A DNA stretch of 64,000 nucleotides from NCBI GenBank assembly GCA_016845175.1, contig JAERTD010000035.1:1-64000 (forward strand), in the 5' to 3' direction. Below the pieces are notes generated by a model. The model did no database searches and was not told where the DNA came from. It saw only the letters and a program-made list of their open reading frames with translations. Shown one piece after another: positions 9,151 through 18,908 of this stretch (positions are counted from its first letter, which is position 1; every line of letters starts with the position of its first letter). Origin of the DNA: Bacteroidota bacterium (GTDB lineage: Bacteria > Bacteroidota > Bacteroidia > Bacteroidales > F082). The translations under genes were made by a program, and so were the position numbers.

Positions 9151-10089
9151 ATGAAAGAAAAAAACAGCAAAATCATTTCATGGTCCATTTTACTGGTCCT
9201 GGTTTTGATTTGGGGAAGTTCTTTCATCCTCATTAAGAAATCATTAATTTATTTTAGTGGCCCGGAGGTGGGTATACTACGGATAGTCATCACCTTTTTA
9301 TTTTTGCTGCCATTTGCATTGGTGAGAATGAAAAAACTGACCATGCAGATGAGCTTACGCCTGATTATTTCAGGTGTGGTGGGTAGTCTGATACCATCAT
9401 TTATGTTTGCCATTGCCCAAACGGGTATTAGTAGTGGACTGGCCGGCACACTGAATTCACTGACACCCCTGTTTACCCTGGCCCTGGGAATGTTTTTCTT
9501 CAAACTGAAAAGCCGATGGTATAATATTCTGGGAGTTTTCATCGGTTTACTGGGAGCCGTTGGCCTTATCTATGTAAGTGGAGATAAGGGATTTGTATTC
9601 AATTTTAACTATGCTGCTCTCATCATCATTGCCACCATTTGTTATGCCTTTAACGTAAATTATATTAAAGTCTATTTAAAAAGCCTTGATTCGCTCACCA
9701 TTACAGCATTTACCTTCTTCTTTACGGGTATACCTTCCCTACTGTATGTGCTGTTTGTTTCTGATATTCCCCATAAACTCATGAGTTCCGGAACAAATTT
9801 TATTGGGTTGGGTTATTTATCCATTCTGGCCATCCTGGGTACAGGTCTGGCATTAATAGCTTTCAACAAACTTATCAAAATCAGCAGCCCTGTTTTTGCC
9901 TCCTCAGTCACCTACCTTATCCCGGTGGTAGCGCTCATTTGGGGCATTATCGACGGAGAAATATTTAAGTTTAGTTACCTGCTTTGGTTCGCGCTTATTA
10001 TAGTAGGTGTATTTCTCGTGAATGCCAGTCCTTACCGTTTACCCAACATCAGTTCAAAGCTTTTGTTTGGGAAAAGAGGAAAAAATTAA
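9151..10089 (+). CDS. EamA/DMT-family transporter
   Basis: 312 residues with ten predicted membrane spans arranged as two EamA repeats. The first begins SILLVLVLIWGSSFILIKK and the second around residue 150 (AALIIIATICYAFNVNYIKV). The WGSSF motif in the first helix is common in drug/metabolite transporters of Bacteroidota. The substrate cannot be told from the sequence. It is divergent from the sigma-factor gene and precedes rplU by 84 bases, with an independent promoter in between. Confidence 0.9.
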   Translation: MKEKNSKIISWSILLVLVLIWGSSFILIKKSLIYFSGPEVGILRIVITFLFLLPFALVRMKKLTMQMSLRLIISGVVGSLIPSFMFAIAQTGISSGLAGTLNSLTPLFTLALGMFFFKLKSRWYNILGVFIGLLGAVGLIYVSGDKGFVFNFNYAALIIIATICYAFNVNYIKVYLKSLDSLTITAFTFFFTGIPSLLYVLFVSDIPHKLMSSGTNFIGLGYLSILAILGTGLALIAFNKLIKISSPVFASSVTYLIPVVALIWGIIDGEIFKFSYLLWFALIIVGVFLVNASPYRLPNISSKLLFGKRGKN

Positions 10090-10100
10090 TAATCAAAAAC

Positions 10101-10129
10101 TTGTAGTTTGTATTTTTTTTCTATTTTTG
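10101..10129 (+). promoter_or_regulatory. Promoter of rplU-rpmA
   Basis: TATTTTTG at 10122-10129 matches the Bacteroidota -7 consensus exactly. A TTG at 10101-10103 sits 18 bases before it, a workable -33 element. It ends 44 bases before the rplU start. Confidence 0.6.
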
Positions 10130-10173
10130 CACCTCCAAAATCTGCAAGGATTTTTAACTAAAAGATTTTAAGC

Positions 10174-10485
10174 ATGTATGCAATTGTTGACATAGCTGGA
10201 CAGCAGTTTAAAGTAGAGAAGGGCCAAGAGGTGTTTGTAAACAGACTGGAAGGCGAAGAAGGTGCTGATCTGGAATTTGACCAGGTACTGTTGGTTGATA
10301 ACAAAGGAGACATAAAAGTAGGAACTCCTGTTGTTGATGGTGCCAAGGTATCCGCCAAGATCGTTTCACATCTGAGAGGCGACAAAGTAGTTGTTTTCAA
10401 AAAGAAAAGAAGAAAAGGCTACCAGAAATCAAATGGTTTCCGTAGCGAACTCAGCAAAGTGGTTATAGAAAATATTACTGTTTAA
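10174..10485 (+). CDS. rplU: 50S ribosomal protein L21
   Basis: 103 residues, the usual length. The N-terminus MYAIVDIAGQQFKVEKGQ and the internal block FKKKRRKGYQKSNGFR are diagnostic of bL21, which binds 23S rRNA in the large subunit. rpmA follows after 34 bases, the near-universal gene pair. Confidence 0.99.
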   Translation: MYAIVDIAGQQFKVEKGQEVFVNRLEGEEGADLEFDQVLLVDNKGDIKVGTPVVDGAKVSAKIVSHLRGDKVVVFKKKRRKGYQKSNGFRSELSKVVIENITV

Positions 10486-10519
10486 CTTACCTGCACTGCA
10501 GGCCTGAAAACTAAAAAAA

Positions 10520-10789
10520 ATGGCTCATAAAAAAGGAATGGGTAGCTCCCAGAACGGACGCGAATCGGAAAGTAAACGATTAGGTGTAAAGATATATGGC
10601 GGGCAGAATGTGATTGCTGGTAATATTATCGTACGCCAAAGAGGAACCTCACACAACCCTGGCATTAATGTAGGTATGGGTAAAGATCATACTTTATTTG
10701 CCTTAGCTGATGGTGTTGTGGAATTCAGAAAAAGAAGAAATAACAAGTCATTTGTCAGTGTAATACCCGCCGACGAAGTGGCCAAATAG
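10520..10789 (+). CDS. rpmA: 50S ribosomal protein L27
   Basis: 89 residues. [19 protein letters not shown] and the [10 protein letters not shown] block identify bL27, whose N-terminal tail reaches the peptidyl-transferase centre. There is no extra cleavable N-terminal leader of the Firmicutes kind. The gene is the second of the rplU-rpmA operon and is followed 22 bases later by a strong terminator. Confidence 0.99.
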   Translation: MAHKKGMGSSQNGRESESKRLGVKIYGGQNVIAGNIIVRQRGTSHNPGINVGMGKDHTLFALADGVVEFRKRRNNKSFVSVIPADEVAK

Positions 10790-10811
10790 TTATAAAATAT
10801 TCAGAAGAAAG

Positions 10812-10842
10812 CCCGGATTCATTTTATGATCCGGGTTTTTTT
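10812..10842 (+). terminator. Intrinsic terminator after rpmA
   Basis: Arms CCCGGAT (10812-10818) and ATCCGGG (10829-10835) form a 7-bp stem with a ten-base loop, followed by seven T residues. Confidence 0.85.
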
Positions 10843-10924
10843 GTGAATAAGGGTTTAGAAAGCTCCAGAACGATCAGGATGCAAAAAATTAAAATCATAA
10901 GTTCTGAGGACCCATACATTTACC

Positions 10925-10932
10925 TAAATTTG
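10925..10932 (+). promoter_or_regulatory. -7 promoter element for serS
   Basis: TAAATTTG matches the TAnnTTTG consensus exactly and lies 16 bases before the serS ATG, implying a very short leader. No clear -33 TTG is present. Confidence 0.55.
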
Positions 10933-10948
10933 CCAAAATTTTTAACGC

Positions 10949-12220
10949 ATGCTCCAACTCCAGTTTATACGCGAAAACAGACAGCTAGTTATTGACAGGC
11001 TGGCTGTTAAGAATTTCGAGGCCACTTCACTTGTGGATGAAATTATCAGTCTTGATAACGACAGACGCAAAACCCAGAAATTATTAGACGACAGCCTGGC
11101 ACAGGCCAAAATACTCGCCAAAGAAATCGGGCAATTTTTCAAATCGGGTCAGGTGGATAAGGCGAATGCTGCTAAAGAAGAAAGCGGACGACTGAAACAA
11201 CAATCCAAGGAGTTGGAAAGTACTTTTAACGAACTACTGGAAAATCTGAACAATAAATTGCTGGACTTACCGAACATTGCCCATGCATCAGTACCTAAGG
11301 GTACATCCGAGGCTGACAATGAAGTTATATACGAAGAAGGAAGCATTCCCACCTTGTTTGAAGGTGCCAAACCCCATTGGGACCTGGCCAGTCAATATAA
11401 AATTATCGATTTCGATCTGGGAAGCAAAGTTAGTGGGGCCGGATTTCCGTTTTACAGAGGTCAGGGAGCGCGTTTGCAACGGGCACTCATCAACTTCTTT
11501 CTTGACGAAGCACTGGAACAAGGTTATCTGGAATACCAGCCACCCCTGTTGATAAATGAAGATTCCGGTTATGGGACCGGTCAATTGCCAGACAAAGAAG
11601 GTCAAATGTATTATGTGGGTGAAGACAAACTCTATCTGATTCCTACGGCAGAAGTTCCCATCACCAACATATACCGAAACACCATAGTGGCTGAAGCTGA
11701 CTTACCCATTAAAAATGTGGCCTATTCCAATTGTTTCCGTCGTGAAGCAGGGTCCTATGGAAAGGATGTTAGGGGATTAAACCGCCTCCACCAATTTGAT
11801 AAAGTGGAGATTGTACAAATCCAGCATCCCGACCGTTCCTACGATACCCTGGAGGAAATGAAAGATCAGGTAGCCAATTTATTACGCAAATTAGACTTGC
11901 CCTTCAGAGTACTGAGACTGTGTGGTGGAGATCTGAGTTTTACTGCTGCCTTAACCTATGATTTCGAAGTCTATTCAGCAGCTCAGAAACGCTGGCTGGA
12001 GGTTAGCTCGGTTTCTAACTTTGAAAACTTTCAGGCCAACCGAATGAAGTTGCGTTTTAAAGGTAAGGAAGGCAAAACCAAATTGGCACACACACTGAAT
12101 GGAAGTGCACTGGCCTTACCCAGGATAGTAGCAGCCTTACTGGAAAATAATCAGACAGCCGATGGCATACTGATTCCGGAAGCCCTGCGTTCTTATACTG
12201 GATTCGATCGTATCACCTAA
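10949..12220 (+). CDS. serS: Seryl-tRNA synthetase
   Basis: 423 residues, full length. The N-terminal ~105 residues form the long antiparallel coiled coil that grips the tRNA-Ser variable arm. The catalytic core follows with class II motif 2 (NCFRREAGSYGKDVRGLNR) and motif 3 (HTLNGSALALPRIVAALLEN). It charges tRNA-Ser with serine. The gene stands alone between the rpmA terminator and a TPR gene 51 bases downstream. Confidence 0.99.
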   Translation: MLQLQFIRENRQLVIDRLAVKNFEATSLVDEIISLDNDRRKTQKLLDDSLAQAKILAKEIGQFFKSGQVDKANAAKEESGRLKQQSKELESTFNELLENLNNKLLDLPNIAHASVPKGTSEADNEVIYEEGSIPTLFEGAKPHWDLASQYKIIDFDLGSKVSGAGFPFYRGQGARLQRALINFFLDEALEQGYLEYQPPLLINEDSGYGTGQLPDKEGQMYYVGEDKLYLIPTAEVPITNIYRNTIVAEADLPIKNVAYSNCFRREAGSYGKDVRGLNRLHQFDKVEIVQIQHPDRSYDTLEEMKDQVANLLRKLDLPFRVLRLCGGDLSFTAALTYDFEVYSAAQKRWLEVSSVSNFENFQANRMKLRFKGKEGKTKLAHTLNGSALALPRIVAALLENNQTADGILIPEALRSYTGFDRIT

Positions 12221-12271
12221 AAGGAGGATTGTATTAAGACTCAAAAGCATAGTGTTTTAAGATGGAATAGA

Positions 12272-14140
12272 ATGAGTACCGGAATCCGGCTTATTGTATT
12301 GGCCATGCTCATATCTCCCCTCTTTCTTGCCGCTCAAAACAATCCTAACATCCGATACCAACAGCAACCCAGGCAGCAAGACAAAAGCACTGAAAAACTG
12401 GCTCGGGATTACTATTTCAAAAAACAATACGACAAAGCGGTGGTATTGTTCGAGGATTTGTACAAAAAGAAACCCACCCACAATTATTATACTTACTATG
12501 TGAATTGCCTGTTGGCACTTAAAGAATATAAGATAGCCGAGAAGGTGATAAAAAAACAGAGAAGGGCCTATCCTACCCATCCCCGTTATACCATTGATCT
12601 GGTCCATGTGTATCAGCTTACCGGCAATGAAAAGAAATCCAACCAACTCCTGAACAAGTTGCTCAATAACCTGCCCAATACACGGTCGGGTATTATGCAA
12701 ATTGCTTCGCCTCTCATGTCCAAGGGTTACTACAAGGCCGCTTTGGATGTGTATAAAAAAGGGAAAGAAATCAATGTGGAAGGCTACCAATTTCACATGG
12801 AATTGGCCACTGCCTACCAGTACAACGGTCAGTACAATATGATGTTCAGTTCCTACCTTGCTCATCTGCGGGACAACCCAAGGGATATGCAACGGATAAA
12901 AAACAGCATGCAAAACCTCATGCGACTGGATGTGGACGATAATCTGGCTCAAACACTAAAAAAACAATTGTTGGGTCTTACCCAGGCTTACCCTGACAAC
13001 CAGGTGTATGCACATATGTTGCTTTGGCATGCCATGCAAACCAAGGATTTTGATATGGCTTATCGGCAGGCCAGAGCCAATGACAAACGTTTTGGTGGTG
13101 CTGAAATTGATGTGCTTGATGTGGCTGATATCGCTTTGAAAAACGAAGCCTATGAGGTGGCTGCCCAAGCCTACGAATACATCCGCGACAAGGAAAGTCA
13201 ATCCATATTTTATGCTGAAGCCTATAATGGATTGTATACGGCTCAGGTGCTGAAAGCTGAAAGCCATCCGGATACCCCTGAATCTGATTATGTCAAACTT
13301 GAAAAGGAAGGACGCAAAGCCATAAAAGAACTGGGTGTTCAAGGACACAGTTTAGATGTAGCGCAGCAATTGGCTCATATACAAGCCTTCCGGCTGGCTA
13401 AGTTTGAAGAAGCAAGAGCCCTTCTTGAAGAAGCTTTAAAAATACCATCCTTACAAGCGGCTGATCTGGCCAATATTAAACTGGAATTGGCAGATATTTT
13501 AATGGTTACCGACAAGATATGGGATGCCTCTTTACTATATGCTCAGGTGGAATCGGAAATGAAACATGAACCCATTGGTCATGAAGCAAAATTCAGGAAT
13601 GCCAAGCTATTTTACTATGTGAGTGAGTTTACCTGGGCACAAACACGCCTGGATGTTCTGAAATCATCCACATCCAAGCTTATCGCGAACGATGCCCTGG
13701 AGCTCTCGTTATTCATAAGCGATATTCTGGAAGAGGATACCATGGGATTTAGTCTTCGCTTGTTTGGGGCAGCCGATTTGTATCTGCACCAACAGCATTA
13801 TGATTCATCATTGATGATGCTGGATAAAATTCAAAAGCAGCCCTCAGGACCGGCAAGCCTTCAATATGTGCAATATAAGAAAGCCGGCATCATGATGGAA
13901 ACAGGAAATTATGAGGAAGCAGATGCCTTGTATGCAGATTTGGTGGTTGCCTATCCGCAAAGTATTAAAGCCGATAATGCCACTTTCCACCGGGCAGAAA
14001 TACACCGGCTTCAATTTATGAATACGGAAGAGGCCATGCGTTTGTATATGAAGCTCATGACTGATTACCCTGACAGCATGTATGCGGGAGAAGCCAGGAT
14101 AAAGTATCGGGCACTGGAACAGCAACCCCAACAACCCTAA
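12272..14140 (+). CDS. Secreted tetratricopeptide-repeat protein
   Basis: 622 residues. A signal peptide (RLIVLAMLISPLFLAAQ) is followed by many degenerate TPR units; clear ones include LARDYYFKKQYDKAVVLFED near residue 45 and NYEEADALYADLVVAYPQS near residue 550. The end is P/Q-rich (EQQPQQP). It is predicted to be periplasmic or outer-membrane associated and to act as a scaffold. The rsmA start is one base after its stop, so the two are translationally close. This gene order is often seen in Bacteroidota, but the function is unknown. Confidence 0.85.
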   Translation: MSTGIRLIVLAMLISPLFLAAQNNPNIRYQQQPRQQDKSTEKLARDYYFKKQYDKAVVLFEDLYKKKPTHNYYTYYVNCLLALKEYKIAEKVIKKQRRAYPTHPRYTIDLVHVYQLTGNEKKSNQLLNKLLNNLPNTRSGIMQIASPLMSKGYYKAALDVYKKGKEINVEGYQFHMELATAYQYNGQYNMMFSSYLAHLRDNPRDMQRIKNSMQNLMRLDVDDNLAQTLKKQLLGLTQAYPDNQVYAHMLLWHAMQTKDFDMAYRQARANDKRFGGAEIDVLDVADIALKNEAYEVAAQAYEYIRDKESQSIFYAEAYNGLYTAQVLKAESHPDTPESDYVKLEKEGRKAIKELGVQGHSLDVAQQLAHIQAFRLAKFEEARALLEEALKIPSLQAADLANIKLELADILMVTDKIWDASLLYAQVESEMKHEPIGHEAKFRNAKLFYYVSEFTWAQTRLDVLKSSTSKLIANDALELSLFISDILEEDTMGFSLRLFGAADLYLHQQHYDSSLMMLDKIQKQPSGPASLQYVQYKKAGIMMETGNYEEADALYADLVVAYPQSIKADNATFHRAEIHRLQFMNTEEAMRLYMKLMTDYPDSMYAGEARIKYRALEQQPQQP

Positions 14141-14141
14141 T

Positions 14142-14921
14142 ATGGTAAAACCTAAAAAACATTTGGGTCAACACTTTCTTACCGACCACAATATTGCCAG
14201 AAAAATTGTGGCTTGTTTGAGTGAAACCCATGAGCATGTTTGTGAACTGGGTCCGGGGAAAGGTATTCTGACTCAGGCTCTGTTGGAAAGACCAGGCCTA
14301 AAAAAACTACAGCTGGTAGAATTGGATGGAGAATCTGTGATCTATTTGAATCATCACTTCCAACATCCAGGCCTACAAGTAATTGAAGCTGATTTTTTAA
14401 AGCTGGACATCTCAGAAATCTTTACTTCAGCCTTTGCACTCATCGGTAATTTTCCCTATAATATTTCTTCTCAGATATTCTTCAAAGTACTTGAGCACAG
14501 GAATACCATCACTGAAGTGGTTTGTATGATACAAAAGGAGGTGGCCGACCGGATTGCTTCACCACCACACAGTAAAACCTATGGTATTTTGAGCGTGTTG
14601 TTGCAAAGTTGGTTTGATATCGAATATTGCTTTACCGTTCATGAGCATGTATTTTTTCCGCCACCCAAAGTGAAATCCGCTGTCATACGATTAAAGAGGA
14701 ATGACACCCAGGATCTTGATTGTGACGAGGCCTTGTTTTTCAGGCTGGTGAAAACGGCTTTTAACCAAAGAAGAAAGACCTTAAGAAATGCACTGAAACC
14801 CATCTGTGATATGGATGTATCCGATCATCCACTGCTCAGTCAACGCGCAGAGCAATTGGACAAATATCAGTTTGTTGCACTCACCCAATATGTAGCAGGC
14901 AGACTAACAAATGAACAATAG
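14142..14921 (+). CDS. rsmA: 16S rRNA (adenine-1518/1519-N6) dimethyltransferase
   Basis: 259 residues. The N-terminus KPKKHLGQHFLTD, the SAM-binding loop ELGPGKGILTQALL and the catalytic IGNFPYNISSQI (NFPY, a variant of NLPY) identify RsmA/KsgA. It dimethylates two adenines in the 3' hairpin of 16S rRNA during 30S maturation. The gene directly follows the TPR gene and is 68 bases before the antiporter gene. Confidence 0.98.
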   Translation: MVKPKKHLGQHFLTDHNIARKIVACLSETHEHVCELGPGKGILTQALLERPGLKKLQLVELDGESVIYLNHHFQHPGLQVIEADFLKLDISEIFTSAFALIGNFPYNISSQIFFKVLEHRNTITEVVCMIQKEVADRIASPPHSKTYGILSVLLQSWFDIEYCFTVHEHVFFPPPKVKSAVIRLKRNDTQDLDCDEALFFRLVKTAFNQRRKTLRNALKPICDMDVSDHPLLSQRAEQLDKYQFVALTQYVAGRLTNEQ

Positions 14922-14989
14922 CTTCTGAATCGCCCCTACCGAAGCCTCATTTTTCCTATTTTCACGCTTCATTTAATTGCTAATCATTC

Positions 14990-16948
14990 ATGAAGCAAAT
15001 TCAGGCTCTGGTATTCTTCCTTCTTTTCCTTAGCATTCATCCAGCCATAATGGCCAATGACGAAGGCAGGCTTACTACCGAAAACCTGAAAATCCGGATT
15101 CCTGATATTATTGTACAGAACATTGAACAGGACATCATCATAGAAATTACTGATGCTGAGCTCGCTCTTTTTTATGAAGGCCAAATACTTGCTGTTACGA
15201 TTAATGGTGAAACTGTTGATCAACAAGTGATCTCGGGCATCATGAGCATAGCTTACGATTTCCCTTCCAAAGAAACCCTTAGTGTTGGCATAGGCCCTGT
15301 TATGTATGAGGAAAAGGTAAACCCTATTCCCAGTTGGCTTTCTGTGCTGCCTCCCCTGTTTGCCATTTGCATAGCGCTGATTTTAAGAGAAGTGTATTCA
15401 GCCCTCGTGGGTGGTGTTTGGATAGGTGCCGGGATTATCTTCTATTACAAAGGAGCTTCCTTTTTTGCTGCGGTCTTTAGTGGGTTTATGGCCATTATCG
15501 ATACTTATATTATTCAATCGCTCAACGACAGCGGCCATATGTCCATTATACTATTCTCGCTGATCATTGCAGCCACGGTGAGCCTGATTACAAGAAATGG
15601 GGGTATGGCTGGTGTGGTGAACCGTTTGTCGTCCATAGCCACCGGACCCCGATCGGCTTCGTTCACCACCTGGTTGCTGGGCGTGGCCATATTTTTCGAT
15701 GATTATGCCAATACACTGGTGGTTGGAAACACCATGCGTCCTCTGACGGATAAACTAAGGCTATCCAGAGAGAAGCTGGCCTATATCATTGACTCTACAG
15801 CTGCACCGGTGGCCTCTGTTGCCTTTGTGACCACCTGGATTGGTGCCGAGTTGAGTTATATTCAGGACGGTATTAACGAATTGCAATTGGATGAATCTGC
15901 CTATGGTGTATTCTTCAACTCCCTGGCATATTCTTTTTACCCCTTTTTCACCCTTGGATTTATCATATTTCTCATTTGGAAACAAGTGGATTATGGCCCC
16001 ATGTATCAGGCTGAGATTAAAGCCCGTAAAATGAAAAGCCCTGAAGAATTTGAAGAAGTATTGGCCCAGGAATCCGGTGACGAGATGAAATTCTCCGGTA
16101 AAGGAAAAGCCAGGGCAAGGAATGCGGTGATACCTGTATTGGTGATTGTTGTGGGCACTATTCTTGGCTTGTTATATACCGGATGGGTTCAGACAATATG
16201 GAACTCAACATCCCTTGGGTTTTTTGAAAAATTATCTGAAACCATTGGTGGTGCAGACTCCTATGCTGCCCTGCTTTGGTCTTCATTTTCGGCCTTAAGT
16301 GTTGCGGCATTTTTAAGTCTGATTCAAAGACATCTGAATTTGACTCAGGTAGTGGATGCGGTGGTCTCTGGTTTCAAAACCATGCTTCCCGCCATTATCA
16401 TACTGACACTAGCCTGGTCGGTGGCATTGGTTACCAAACATATGCATACAGCCGATTTTATTTCCGGTATGCTCATGGATGCATCGGTATCACCCTTCCT
16501 CATTCCAACCTTCACCTTTGTTATGGCAGCCTTTGTTTCCTTTTCAACAGGGAGCTCCTGGGGCACCATGGCTATACTGTACCCATTGGTTCTACCGGCC
16601 GGTTGGTTACTCGGTGAGCAAGCCGGATTGGATTATGAGAGTTCACTGGCCATATTCAACAATATTGCCGCTGCGGTGCTAACAGGCTCAGTGTTGGGCG
16701 ACCACTGCTCCCCTATTTCTGACACGACCATATTGAGTTCCCTGGCAAGCTCATGCCCACATATCGACCATGTGCGTACCCAATTACCCTATGCGTTAAC
16801 CACTGGTTTATTTGCCATTGTTTTAGGCATACTGCCTGCTTCTTTCGGTATTTCACCCTGGATACTTTTCCCTCTTGGCTTTCTGGGTCTATTCCTGGTC
16901 ATTCACTTTTTTGGAAAACCTACCGGTGACTCTGTAATAGAATCCTAA
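14990..16948 (+). CDS. NhaC-family Na+/H+ antiporter with an extracytoplasmic N-terminal domain
   Basis: 652 residues. A signal peptide (ALVFFLLFLSIHPAIMAND) is followed by a ~90-residue soluble domain before the first membrane span (WLSVLPPLFAICIALILREV). The membrane part carries NhaC-like features: WLLGVAIFFDDYANTLVVGN, DSTAAPVASVAFVTTWIGAE, FSTGSSWGTMAILYPL and GDHCSPISDTTILSS. A soluble loop with many charged residues separates the two halves (~residues 335-375). It probably exchanges sodium or a small organic substrate for protons. The extra N-terminal domain is not in the classic Bacillus NhaC. Confidence 0.85.
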   Translation: MKQIQALVFFLLFLSIHPAIMANDEGRLTTENLKIRIPDIIVQNIEQDIIIEITDAELALFYEGQILAVTINGETVDQQVISGIMSIAYDFPSKETLSVGIGPVMYEEKVNPIPSWLSVLPPLFAICIALILREVYSALVGGVWIGAGIIFYYKGASFFAAVFSGFMAIIDTYIIQSLNDSGHMSIILFSLIIAATVSLITRNGGMAGVVNRLSSIATGPRSASFTTWLLGVAIFFDDYANTLVVGNTMRPLTDKLRLSREKLAYIIDSTAAPVASVAFVTTWIGAELSYIQDGINELQLDESAYGVFFNSLAYSFYPFFTLGFIIFLIWKQVDYGPMYQAEIKARKMKSPEEFEEVLAQESGDEMKFSGKGKARARNAVIPVLVIVVGTILGLLYTGWVQTIWNSTSLGFFEKLSETIGGADSYAALLWSSFSALSVAAFLSLIQRHLNLTQVVDAVVSGFKTMLPAIIILTLAWSVALVTKHMHTADFISGMLMDASVSPFLIPTFTFVMAAFVSFSTGSSWGTMAILYPLVLPAGWLLGEQAGLDYESSLAIFNNIAAAVLTGSVLGDHCSPISDTTILSSLASSCPHIDHVRTQLPYALTTGLFAIVLGILPASFGISPWILFPLGFLGLFLVIHFFGKPTGDSVIES

Positions 16949-17043
16949 GCAGCTCTGCAAAACAATTACCCGCTCATCAGTTTCATAAACATTCTCTGGC
17001 TTTTGTTGGTAAAGATCCAAAGGGCAATTTGAATATATAATCC

Positions 17044-17051
17044 TAACTTTG
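17044..17051 (+). promoter_or_regulatory. -7 promoter element for uvrC
   Basis: TAACTTTG matches the consensus exactly, 10 bases before the uvrC ATG. A TTTG at 17028-17031 is only 12 bases upstream, so the -33 element is unclear. Confidence 0.5.
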
Positions 17052-17061
17052 TCCCTGCATC

Positions 17062-18894
17062 ATGGAAAAAAGCCCTTCCGATAAAAAAGATTTGGCAGTA
17101 CATCTGAACAGTCTGGTTCGTTCTTTACCAGATAAACCAGGCATTTATCAGTATTACAGTGCTGATGATAAAATCATTTATGTGGGTAAGGCCAAGAACC
17201 TGAAGAAAAGGGTGGGTAGTTATTTCAATAAATCCCATCAGGGTGGTAAACTAAGGGTGTTGGTCAGGCAGATAGCTGACATCAAGTTTATAGTAACCGA
17301 TACGGAGATGGATGCTTTGCTGTTGGAAAACAATCTGATTAAAAAGTACCAGCCCCGATACAATATTCAACTGAAAGATGACAAAACCTTTCCCTGGATT
17401 TGTATAAAAAATGAACCCTTTCCGCGGGTGTTTCCTACCAGACATCTGGTTAAAGATGGTTCTACCTATTATGGCCCTTATGCTTCGGTAAGGATGATGA
17501 GAACACTCCTGGACATTGTAAAGAAGCTGTATCCTCTGCGTACCTGTAAGCTCAATCTAAGTCCACAGAACATTGCAAAAAAGAAATACAAAGTCTGTCT
17601 TGAATACCACCTGGGCAATTGTTTAGGACCCTGCATAGGCGAACAAACTGAAGCTGATTACCTGGAAACTATTGCACATATCCATTCCATAATCAAGGGA
17701 AATATCGCCGATGTGATCAACGAGTTGAAAAGGCGCATGCATGAGGCAGCAGAGGAAATGGCCTTTGAAAAGGCACAAATGCTCAAAGAAAAGCTGGAAT
17801 TGCTGGAGAAATACAAAAGCAAATCAACCATAGTCAATCCGAAAATTAATAATGTGGATGTGATTTCCATGATCGATGAAGAAAAGCTGGCTTATGTGAA
17901 TTTTCTCAGGGTAGTGAATGGCGCCATTGTTCAAGCCCATACCATTAAGGTAAAAAAGAAGCTGGATGAGACTTCTGAAAGCATACTGGCCTTTTCATTG
18001 TTGGATTTCAGGCAACGTTTTGAAAGCCATGCTAAGGAAGTTATTACCCCAATGCATCCGGGTATTGAAATCCCGGAAGTATCATATACCATCCCACAAA
18101 GAGGAGACAAAAAGCAGTTGCTCGACCTGAGCAAACGCAATGCTCAGTATTATCAGCAGGAAAAAAGGAAGCAGGCAGCCCTGATTGATCCTGATCGACA
18201 TAAAAAACGAATACTAAACACCATGATGACTGATCTTCGGATGCCTCATCCTCCCAAACATATAGAGTGTTTCGATAATTCGAACATACAGGGTGATTAT
18301 CCGGTAGCTGCCATGGTACAATTTATTGATGCCAAACCCAATAAAAAGGCTTACCGCCATTTCAATATTAAAACTGTGGAAGGACCTGATGATTATGCTT
18401 CCATGGAAGAGGTTATTTACCGCAGGTATAAAAGGCTGATGGATGAGGAGCAACCACTGCCACAGTTGGTTATTGTTGATGGGGGAAAAGGTCAACTTAG
18501 TGCTGGAGTAAAAAGCCTGAAAGCCCTTGACCTCTCTGGTAAGATTACCATCATTGGCATCGCCAAAAAACTGGAAGAAATATACTACCCCAACGACCCT
18601 CTTCCTCTGTATCTTGATAAGACTTCAGAAACCCTGAAGATCATCCAACATTTGCGTGATGAGGCCCATCGTTTTGGTATCACCCATCATAGAAAGAAAA
18701 GAGAGAAGGGTACCATAAAATCGGAGCTTACCACCATTGAAGGGATTGGTTATGGGACGGCACAAAAGCTGCTTTGGAAATTTAAGTCGGTTAAAAAAAT
18801 TAAGCAAGCTGATATTGAAGCCCTGACCACTGTCGTGGGACAATCAAAAGCCAGGCTGGTTTTTGATCATTTCCAACAAAGCAAACCTGCTTAA
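17062..18894 (+). CDS. uvrC: Excinuclease ABC subunit C
   Basis: 610 residues, the standard length. Domains in order: the GIY-YIG nuclease (~20-95, PGIYQYYSADDKIIYVGKAK) for the 3' incision, a Cys-containing segment, the UVR motif (~205-240) that contacts UvrB, the RNase H-like endonuclease (~380-540, with IECFDNSNIQGDYPVAAMV and VDGGKGQLSAG) for the 5' incision, and helix-hairpin-helix repeats at the end (TTIEGIGYGTAQKLLWKFKS). It acts in nucleotide excision repair. It converges on the TonB gene with only 14 bases between stops and no obvious terminator. Confidence 0.98.
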   Translation: MEKSPSDKKDLAVHLNSLVRSLPDKPGIYQYYSADDKIIYVGKAKNLKKRVGSYFNKSHQGGKLRVLVRQIADIKFIVTDTEMDALLLENNLIKKYQPRYNIQLKDDKTFPWICIKNEPFPRVFPTRHLVKDGSTYYGPYASVRMMRTLLDIVKKLYPLRTCKLNLSPQNIAKKKYKVCLEYHLGNCLGPCIGEQTEADYLETIAHIHSIIKGNIADVINELKRRMHEAAEEMAFEKAQMLKEKLELLEKYKSKSTIVNPKINNVDVISMIDEEKLAYVNFLRVVNGAIVQAHTIKVKKKLDETSESILAFSLLDFRQRFESHAKEVITPMHPGIEIPEVSYTIPQRGDKKQLLDLSKRNAQYYQQEKRKQAALIDPDRHKKRILNTMMTDLRMPHPPKHIECFDNSNIQGDYPVAAMVQFIDAKPNKKAYRHFNIKTVEGPDDYASMEEVIYRRYKRLMDEEQPLPQLVIVDGGKGQLSAGVKSLKALDLSGKITIIGIAKKLEEIYYPNDPLPLYLDKTSETLKIIQHLRDEAHRFGITHHRKKREKGTIKSELTTIEGIGYGTAQKLLWKFKSVKKIKQADIEALTTVVGQSKARLVFDHFQQSKPA

Positions 18895-18908
18895 TTTCAT
18901 GAACTTCG

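Noticed and set aside
12257-12952. 231-codon open frame opposite the TPR gene
   Set aside because: It has I/V/H-rich composition typical of an antisense shadow; the plus-strand TPR gene is clear.
14922-14989. Possible terminator after rsmA
   Set aside because: Only a 5-bp stem with a 15-base loop and a distant T-run; too weak to call.
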